DNA from: DATAES01 sp036257895
GTDB lineage: Bacteria; Actinomycetota; Acidimicrobiia; Acidimicrobiales; JACDCH01
Length of the DNA stretch: 6,434 nucleotides
Reading direction: 5' to 3'
Assembly: GCA_036257895.1 (NCBI GenBank)
Contig: DATAES010000251.1
Coordinates: forward strand, 1-6,434
The notes beneath the pieces were generated by a model, which searched no databases, was not told the DNA's origin, and worked only from the letters and a program-made list of their open reading frames with translations. Shown here in pieces: positions 1 to 3,503 of the stretch. The position numbers and the translations under genes are program-made. Every line of letters starts with the position of its first letter. Position 1 is the first letter of the stretch.

Positions 1-1
1 G

Positions 2-700
2 CCGACCGACGCGGTTGCGGCGCTCAACGCGCCGCAACCGATGGCGCCCCAGGTCGGGCGAGCTCGGCGTGCGCCACATCGATCGCGGCTGATCACCCGC
101 ATGCTCGCCGCTGACGCCCCCGGCGCATGGAGCGTCGTCGAGCGCGCGCTCGCGTCCGGCACATCTCCCCGCCGCGTCGAGCTCGAGCTCATCGTTCCGT
201 CGTTGCGCGACATCGGTGACGGTTGGGCGCGGGGCGAGATCAGCATCGGCCAGGAGCACACCGCCACCGCCGTGGCATCGCGCCTCATCGGACGGCTCGG
301 GCCGTTGCTCACGCGACGAGGACCGACGCGCGGCGCGGTTGTGCTCGCCGGCGCGCCGGGCGAGCGGCACACCTTGTGCATGGTCATGCTCGCGGACCTC
401 CTCCGCGCCGACGGATGGCAGGTGGTCGAACTCGGCGGCGACACGCCGGTCCGAGAACTCGCCGCCGCAGTGCGAACTGTCGACCGTCTCGCTGCCGTTG
501 CCATCTGTGTCGGAAGTGACGAGACGAGAGCCGAAGCCACAGAATCGGCCGCCGCGGTCCGAGCCGCGAACGACTCGGTGGCAGTGCTCATCGGTGGCCC
601 GGGCATCACCGACGAAGACGTCGCGCGAAGCCTCGGTGCTGACGGGTTCGGTCGCGACGCCGACGAGGTCAACGCCGTCCTCGACTTGCTCACCCGATGA
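2..700 (+). CDS. Cobalamin (B12)-binding regulator/photosensor-like protein, 5'-truncated by the window
   Basis: The frame is open from the left edge to TGA at 698-700. The first ATG (41) has no ribosome binding site and sits against a 12-bp hairpin, so the true start is probably upstream. In related actinobacterial proteins an excisionase/MerR-like helix-turn-helix comes first and a Pro/Arg-rich linker follows; codons 2-100 resemble such a linker. Counting from the ATG at 41, residues ~17-90 form the helical B12-binding cap with an exact W-x9-EH motif (W62, E72, H73), as in the light sensor CarH. Residues ~97-219 form the Rossmann-like B12 domain, with E108-R-H110 matching the E/DxHxxG cobalt-ligand motif (Gly replaced by C113), then VGSD (~152-155) and IGGPG. 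I infer AdoCbl-dependent, possibly light-responsive, transcriptional control. The family is confident; light sensing and the HTH are inference. It converges on the usp gene. Confidence 0.85.
   Translation, partial: PTDAVAALNAPQPMAPQVGRARRAPHRSRLITRMLAADAPGAWSVVERALASGTSPRRVELELIVPSLRDIGDGWARGEISIGQEHTATAVASRLIGRLGPLLTRRGPTRGAVVLAGAPGERHTLCMVMLADLLRADGWQVVELGGDTPVRELAAAVRTVDRLAAVAICVGSDETRAEATESAAAVRAANDSVAVLIGGPGITDEDVARSLGADGFGRDADEVNAVLDLLTR
12..40 (+). repeat. Perfect 12-bp inverted repeat with 5-nt loop
   Basis: CGGTTGCGGCGC (12-23) is exactly mirrored by GCGCCGCAACCG (29-40) around the loop TCAAC. It ends one base before an ATG. No T-run follows, so it is not a classical intrinsic terminator. 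If the B12-binding protein begins upstream, the repeat lies inside its linker and encodes an Ala/Pro-rich stretch. If the protein really starts at 41, the hairpin would occupy the ribosome binding region. Confidence 0.6.
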
Positions 701-739
701 GCGATCAGTGAGGTTCGAGGCAGGTCGGAGGCTGTCCAT

Positions 740-766
740 AGCGGTTGACCCAGGACGCATACCGCT
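740..766. terminator. Weak inverted repeat between convergent genes
   Basis: AGCGGT (740-745) pairs with ACCGCT (761-766) across a 15-nt loop, in the 71-nt gap where the B12-binding gene and the usp gene converge. The position suits a shared bidirectional terminator. The stem is only 6 bp with a long loop and no T-run on either strand, so this may be chance. Confidence 0.2.
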
Positions 767-771
767 CGAGG

Positions 772-1242
772 TCAGCGATCGGCGCCCGACCGCGACGTAT
801 CGACGATCAGGATGCTGCACGGCGCGTGATGAGAGAGCTTGTTCGGCACGTTGCCGAGCACGAAACGCTTTAGGCCTGTCATGCCCCGATTCCCTACAAC
901 GACGAGGTCGGCGCCAACGTCCTGCGCTACCTCGGTCAGCGCGTCAGACGGATCTCCGCGCACGGCATGGGTCTCGACGATGACTCCGCTGCTCCGGGCG
1001 TGTGCAGCCGCGCCGCCGCAGACGTCGTCGGCGTTTGCGGCGATGCCCGCGTTGACGCCCTCGACGTCAAGTGTTCGGCCGTTGGATGTAGCCGACACTG
1101 CCGCCTCGTTGAGCATCACTGGCCGATATGCGTGGACCACATGCAGGGTCGCGCCGCTCGATCTAGCGAGCATCGTGGCGTGGTGCACGGCGACACCGGC
1201 CCGCTCCGACCCATCCGTGCCTACGACGATGTTCTTGTACAT
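772..1242 (-). CDS. Universal stress protein, UspA family
   Basis: This encodes 156 aa, the usual single-domain Usp size. The start chosen is the ATG at 1242-1240, giving MYKNIVVGTDGSERA, the standard first beta strand and loop with D10. Longer reading frames upstream add only low-complexity, non-homologous sequence. The C-terminal nucleotide-binding loop is G117-x2-G120-x9-G130 followed by N131 in place of the usual Ser/Thr, then PNKLSHHAPCSILIV, a typical actinobacterial Usp ending. Usp proteins are cytosolic alpha/beta dimers; members with this glycine pattern bind ATP and accumulate under starvation, hypoxia or oxidative stress. Here ATP binding is inferred from the motif. It converges with the B12-binding gene (71 nt apart) and lies 110 nt downstream of the 89-aa orphan on the same strand. 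No clear Shine-Dalgarno sequence precedes the start. Confidence 0.93.
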   Translation of the reverse strand: MYKNIVVGTDGSERAGVAVHHATMLARSSGATLHVVHAYRPVMLNEAAVSATSNGRTLDVEGVNAGIAANADDVCGGAAAHARSSGVIVETHAVRGDPSDALTEVAQDVGADLVVVGNRGMTGLKRFVLGNVPNKLSHHAPCSILIVDTSRSGADR

Positions 1243-1352
1243 CCGGGAATCATTGCAGTGTTGGCCCCGGGTGTTGGACCGGACACAACAGGGCCGACTC
1301 TTGTTGGCCGGTGTGCCGACCGTTGGTTGGCGCGGGGCGTGCAAGGTTGTGG

Positions 1353-1622
1353 TCATTCGGCTGAGCCCGTTTCGAGATGGTGGTCGAGGAGGACTTCGAG
1401 CTCCGACAGTCGCGTCCGGACGGCAGGGCTCGAAGACTGCAGTTCGAGGAATCCGGTGAGCGTCGCGACGAGCTGGGCGTCCGGACCGAAGTCGGCAAAG
1501 TGCTCGAAGGCCAGGTCGATGGCGCGGGCCACGTGTCCGGTGGCACACAGCTCACGAAGCTCGTTCTGTTGCCGGGTTCGGCGGGTCACGATCGCCATCG
1601 TCGGCGCAGGGTCTGACGGCAT
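1353..1622 (-). CDS. Small helical protein of unknown function (89 aa)
   Basis: I do not recognise this family. The preferred start is ATG at 1622-1620 (MPSDPAPTM...), which has AGG three bases upstream and CAGGG further back. An internal ATG at 1598-1596 would give 81 aa and a more typical MAIVTRRTRQQNELRELC start, but shows no ribosome binding site. The protein has an Arg/Gln-rich beginning, then what reads as three or four amphipathic helices (ELRELCATGHVARAIDLAFE, a turn at DFGPDAQ, LVATLTGFLELQ, and RTRLSELEVLLDHHLE). There are no membrane segments, signal peptide or metal-binding cluster. Codon bias and clean amphipathic patterning support a real gene. It lies upstream of usp on the same strand and is divergent from the SARP-MMPL chimera (106 nt apart). 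It could be a small helical protein-interaction factor; this is only a guess. Confidence 0.65.
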   Translation of the reverse strand: MPSDPAPTMAIVTRRTRQQNELRELCATGHVARAIDLAFEHFADFGPDAQLVATLTGFLELQSSSPAVRTRLSELEVLLDHHLETGSAE

Positions 1623-1715
1623 CCTGATGCGGCCCTGACACGAGACGCGGAGTTCAAATCGGTTGGCTCTGGCCGCGAAGTTTCGATGTCGCACGACAAG
1701 GCCGTCGCGCGTGGT

Positions 1716-1728
1716 TACGGTCGTCGCG
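1716..1728 (+). promoter_or_regulatory. Possible leaderless -10 element for the SARP-MMPL chimera
   Basis: TACGGT (1716-1721) fits the actinobacterial TANNNT -10 consensus. It ends exactly 7 nt before the ATG at 1729, the spacing expected for a leaderless transcript starting at the A of ATG. No Shine-Dalgarno sequence is present, which fits leaderless translation. No convincing -35 is visible. The 106-nt divergent region may also hold the promoter of the 89-aa gene, which I could not locate. Confidence 0.35.
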
Positions 1729-2100
1729 ATGGAGGTCGGTCTCCTCGGCACGCTCGCGGTGACCGACGATGCGGGCGAGAAAGTCACCGTGCCGTCGGCC
1801 AAGCAGCGGGCGCTCCTCGCGAGCCTGGCGTTGAGCGCCGGTCTCGTCGTGTCGGCGGAGCTGTTGATCGATCACCTCTGGAGTGACGACGCGCCCCGCG
1901 ACGCCGCGAACGCGCTGCGGGCGCACGTCTCGAAGCTCCGTCGACTGCTCGTGCCGGCGACCATGAGTCTCCTCGGCTCCGCCAACTGGTGGCTGCCGAA
2001 GTGGCTCGACCGCATTCTTCCGCACCTCGACCTCGAGGGCGGACGAACGGACGCCGACGTGATCGTGCTCGAGCCCGCTCGCGAGCTCGAAGCCGCCTGA
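1729..2100 (+). CDS. Chimeric protein: SARP/AfsR-type winged-helix N-terminus fused to MMPL transporter C-terminal tail
   Basis: This is a 123-aa frame from ATG 1729 (MEVGLLGTLAVTDDAG); a GTG at 1711 would add six residues. Residues 1-74 match the Trans_reg_C DNA-binding domain of SARP/AfsR/DnrI regulators: the opening beta strands, the PSAKQRALLASLAL helix, the LLIDHLWSDDAP segment and the recognition helix NALRAHVSKLRRLL. In intact SARPs a beta-hairpin wing (often ending in GYRL-like sequence) and the BTAD domain follow. Here, from about residue 73, the sequence becomes LVPATMSLLGSANWWLPKWL plus DRILPHLDLEGG, the cytoplasmic tail after the last membrane helix of actinobacterial MMPL/RND exporters. 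The wing, BTAD and all transporter membrane helices are missing. The product would probably neither regulate normally nor transport. Family assignment of both halves rests on motif recognition; the event that joined them is inferred. Confidence 0.75.
   Translation: MEVGLLGTLAVTDDAGEKVTVPSAKQRALLASLALSAGLVVSAELLIDHLWSDDAPRDAANALRAHVSKLRRLLVPATMSLLGSANWWLPKWLDRILPHLDLEGGRTDADVIVLEPARELEAA
1945..2100 (+). pseudogene. MMPL/RND transporter 3' remnant inside the chimeric frame
   Basis: These ~51 codons encode the C-terminal tail of an MMPL-family exporter: LVPATM directly after where the last transmembrane helix would end, then GSANWWLPKWLDRILPHLDL, then an acidic/charged tail ending ELEAA. Full MMPL proteins are roughly 700-1000 aa with 11-12 membrane helices and two porter loops, none of which is present. 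The junction with the SARP part lies around CTGCTCGTG (1945-1953), which could encode LLV in either parent and so may be a microhomology joint. The natural stop is retained. Confidence 0.65.
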
Positions 2101-2119
2101 TCCTCGTGAGCTTCCGGGG

Positions 2120-2142
2120 GGATGCCGGGTGATCCGGCATCC
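2120..2142 (+). terminator. Perfect 9-bp hairpin after the chimeric gene
   Basis: GGATGCCGG (2120-2128) and CCGGCATCC (2134-2142) form a perfect stem with loop GTGAT, 19 nt after the stop at 2100. The position and G+C content fit a transcription terminator, but no T-run follows (the next bases are ACCCGCTTTACG). It is therefore a hairpin-type, U-tract-less candidate, common in high-G+C Actinobacteria. Confidence 0.5.
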
Positions 2143-2182
2143 ACCCGCTTTACGTTGCACCCCCCGGTCGTTTGTGCGGTTC

Positions 2183-2205
2183 TAACGCGCGCTGTGCGCG
2201 CGTTA
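2183..2205 (+). promoter_or_regulatory. Perfect 10-bp palindrome with 3-nt centre upstream of the hydrolase
   Basis: TAACGCGCGC (2183-2192) and GCGCGCGTTA (2196-2205) flank TGT. The site lies 75 nt upstream of the hydrolase start and just upstream of a candidate promoter at 2226-2252. It could be a second terminator-type hairpin, or a dimeric regulator's operator, since its ends (TAAC/GTTA) are A/T-rich. The sequence alone does not decide between these. Confidence 0.4.
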
Positions 2206-2225
2206 TCACCGGGAGAACGGCGGTG

Positions 2226-2252
2226 TTGCATCCAGCCTCGCGCCGGTAGCGT
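2226..2252 (+). promoter_or_regulatory. Candidate promoter of the hydrolase operon
   Basis: TTGCAT (2226-2231) as -35 and TAGCGT (2247-2252) as -10 are separated by 15 nt. The -10 matches the actinobacterial TANNNT form in a GGTAGCGTGCG context. Transcription would begin near 2259, giving a ~20-nt leader that contains the strong ribosome binding site. The short spacer keeps confidence modest. Confidence 0.4.
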
Positions 2253-2273
2253 GCGCGAAACGCACAAAGGGGG
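2251..2273 (+). promoter_or_regulatory. Short hairpin followed by strong ribosome binding site
   Basis: GTGCG (2251-2255) and CGCAC (2261-2265) can form a 5-bp hairpin with loop CGAAA. It directly abuts AAAGGGGG (2266-2273), the Shine-Dalgarno sequence, 7 nt before the ATG at 2281. This site decides the start of the hydrolase against a longer frame opening at 2122. If the transcript starts near 2259, only part of the hairpin would be transcribed. Confidence 0.5.
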
Positions 2274-2280
2274 ACTGCCC

Positions 2281-2886
2281 ATGGCCATCGACCCATCGAC
2301 CACCGCCGTCATCCTCATCGAGTACCAGAACGACTTCACCTCGGACGGAGGCGTGCTCCACGGCGCTGTGGAGGAGGTCATGAACAAGACCGGCATGCTC
2401 GACAACTCCAAGCGTGTCGCGGATGCGGCCCGGGAGGCGGGCGCAACGGTGATGCACGCGCCGATCACGTTCGCCGAGGGCTACAACGAATTGAGCTCCC
2501 ACCCCTACGGCATCCTCAAAGGCGTCGTCGACGGCAACGCCTTCGTCAAGGACAGCTGGGGCGCCGCCATCGTCGACGATCTCTCGCCCGAGCCGGGCGA
2601 CATCGTGATCGAGGGCAAGCGCGGACTCGACACGTTCGCGAGCACGAATCTCGACTTCATCCTGCGGAGCAAGGGCATCCAGACGATCGTGCTCGGCGGG
2701 TTCCTCACCAACTGCTGTGTCGAGTCGACCATGCGCACGGGTTACGAGAACGGCTACAAGGTGATCACGCTGAACGACTGCGTCGCGGCGACGTCGATCG
2801 AGGAGCAGGACAATGCTCTCGCCTACGACTACCCGATGTTCTCCGAGCCGATGAGCTCCACGGAGTTCCTCGAGCAACTCACCTAA
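2281..2886 (+). CDS. Isochorismatase-family cysteine hydrolase
   Basis: This encodes 201 aa, a normal length for the isochorismatase/nicotinamidase (PncA) superfamily. The start ATG 2281 has AAAGGGGG 7 nt upstream. The first strand, AVILIEYQNDFTSDGGVLH, carries E14 where the family's catalytic Asp usually sits (the Asp-Met-Gln type motif). K113 (VIEGKRGLDTF) matches the catalytic lysine. C146 in GGFLTNCCVESTMRTG matches the nucleophilic cysteine, preceded by the typical cis-peptide region. The fold is a cytosolic Rossmann-like alpha/beta hydrolase acting on amides or vinyl ethers such as nicotinamide, isochorismate, carbamoyl or ureido compounds. The substrate cannot be named here; no PncA metal-site histidine cluster is obvious. 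The small ABM-like gene follows 65 nt later on the same strand, probably in one transcript. Confidence 0.92.
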   Translation: MAIDPSTTAVILIEYQNDFTSDGGVLHGAVEEVMNKTGMLDNSKRVADAAREAGATVMHAPITFAEGYNELSSHPYGILKGVVDGNAFVKDSWGAAIVDDLSPEPGDIVIEGKRGLDTFASTNLDFILRSKGIQTIVLGGFLTNCCVESTMRTGYENGYKVITLNDCVAATSIEEQDNALAYDYPMFSEPMSSTEFLEQLT

Positions 2887-2951
2887 ACGGCCTCCGGTGA
2901 GTTCGTGGCGGCCGGATCGTCGTAACGGGCGTCCGAACGAAGGAGATCGAC

Positions 2952-3260
2952 ATGCCCACCGTCGTGGTCCGTTACCGAACGAAGCCCGATCGCGCCGACG
3001 AGAACCAGAAGCTCGTCGAGAAGGTGTTCGCCGCGCTCGACGAGATCGGCGACACCGGGTTCGCTTATGCGAGCCTCCGGCTCGAGGACGGTGTGTCGTT
3101 TGTGCACGTGGTGGTCGAGGACAGCGGCCAAGCCAAGGTGTCGTTGTCCGAGGTTCCGGCCTTCCAGGAGTTCCAGGCGGGCATCGCGGACCGGTGCGAC
3201 GAGCAGCCAGTCGCGATGGGCGCGTCGATCGTGGGCGCTCACCGCTTGTTCAGCCACTGA
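2952..3260 (+). CDS. Small ABM-like (dimeric alpha/beta barrel) protein
   Basis: This encodes 102 aa from ATG 2952, with AAGGAG (2940-2945) six bases upstream. The pattern is MPTVVVRYRTKPDRADENQK (strand, then helix), LVEKVFAALDEIGD (helix), GFAYASLRLEDGVSFVHVVVED (two strands), SLSEVPAFQEFQAGIADRCD (helix) and GASIVGAHRLF (strand). That beta-alpha-beta-beta-alpha-beta order is typical of antibiotic-biosynthesis-monooxygenase-like, ferredoxin-fold proteins that dimerise into a barrel. Such proteins range from cofactor-free monooxygenases and heme-degrading enzymes to proteins of unknown function; no catalytic residues can be assigned. It lies 65 nt downstream of the hydrolase and ahead of a terminator-like hairpin, so it is likely the last gene of a two-gene unit. 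Fold call from pattern only; the role is unknown. Confidence 0.8.
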   Translation: MPTVVVRYRTKPDRADENQKLVEKVFAALDEIGDTGFAYASLRLEDGVSFVHVVVEDSGQAKVSLSEVPAFQEFQAGIADRCDEQPVAMGASIVGAHRLFSH

Positions 3261-3503
3261 GGCCGCGATAACCACGTCACGGACAGTGAAGAACCGAAGC
3301 GCGCCAGCGCGGCGCGCGTCAACAAATGGGTGATGACGCTGGACATCGGCCGAAGATTGCTTCAAGGTCGGCGAGGGACAGGATGTCCTGCGGGAACTGA
3401 TCGACGGACGAGGATCAGCACAGCGCGAACGGAGTGACCCCGCGCGGGTACGCGGCTGTCGTCTCGGAGCCGATCATCGACCGCCGCTTCGAGAGAGGAA
3501 CCC
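3261..3503. other. Gene-free stretch before the giant protease gene
   Basis: I see no credible gene in these 243 bases. They hold the hairpin at 3299-3317 and a small GGACA-GGA-TGTCC repeat. An open stretch in the same frame as the protease ends at TGA 3435-3437; it has no ribosome binding site and its composition is not protein-like. TTGCTT (3357-3362) with CAGGAT (3379-3384), 16 nt apart, is a poor promoter match. Just before the GTG start, GAGAGGA (3493-3499) is the ribosome binding site of the protease gene. Confidence 0.5.
3299..3317 (+). terminator. GC-rich hairpin closing the hydrolase operon
   Basis: GCGCGCC (3299-3305) and GGCGCGC (3311-3317) form a perfect 7-bp stem with loop AGCGC, 38 nt after the stop at 3260. 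There is no T-run downstream. It is a plausible terminator for the two-gene unit. Confidence 0.4.

Noticed and set aside
216..983. Long + strand frame (255 aa) overlapping the B12-binding gene
   Set aside because: Arg/Ser-rich composition with no motif. It overlaps a clear B12-domain gene in another frame and runs into the usp gene, so it is a high-G+C shadow.
1243..1548. Possible N-terminal extension of the usp gene
   Set aside because: The extra ~100 residues are low-complexity, run into the 89-aa gene on the same strand, and the protein aligns to Usp only from MYKNIVV.
839..1638. Two + strand frames (206 and 223 aa) opposite the usp and 89-aa genes
   Set aside because: They are antisense to a clear UspA protein and show no family motif; high G+C keeps them open.
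2122..2280. Possible N-terminal extension of the hydrolase from ATG 2122
   Set aside because: It would cover the hairpins and the promoter candidate. The strong Shine-Dalgarno site and family length fix the start at 2281.
2206..2877. Minus-strand frame of 223 aa opposite the hydrolase
   Set aside because: It mirrors the codon bias of the hydrolase gene and has no recognisable domain.
3330..3437. 35-codon frame (GTG/ATG) ending at TGA 3435, in frame with the protease
   Set aside because: No ribosome binding site, Arg-rich end and no homology I recognise. Also considered as a broken 5' end of the protease, but it is not signal-peptide-like.
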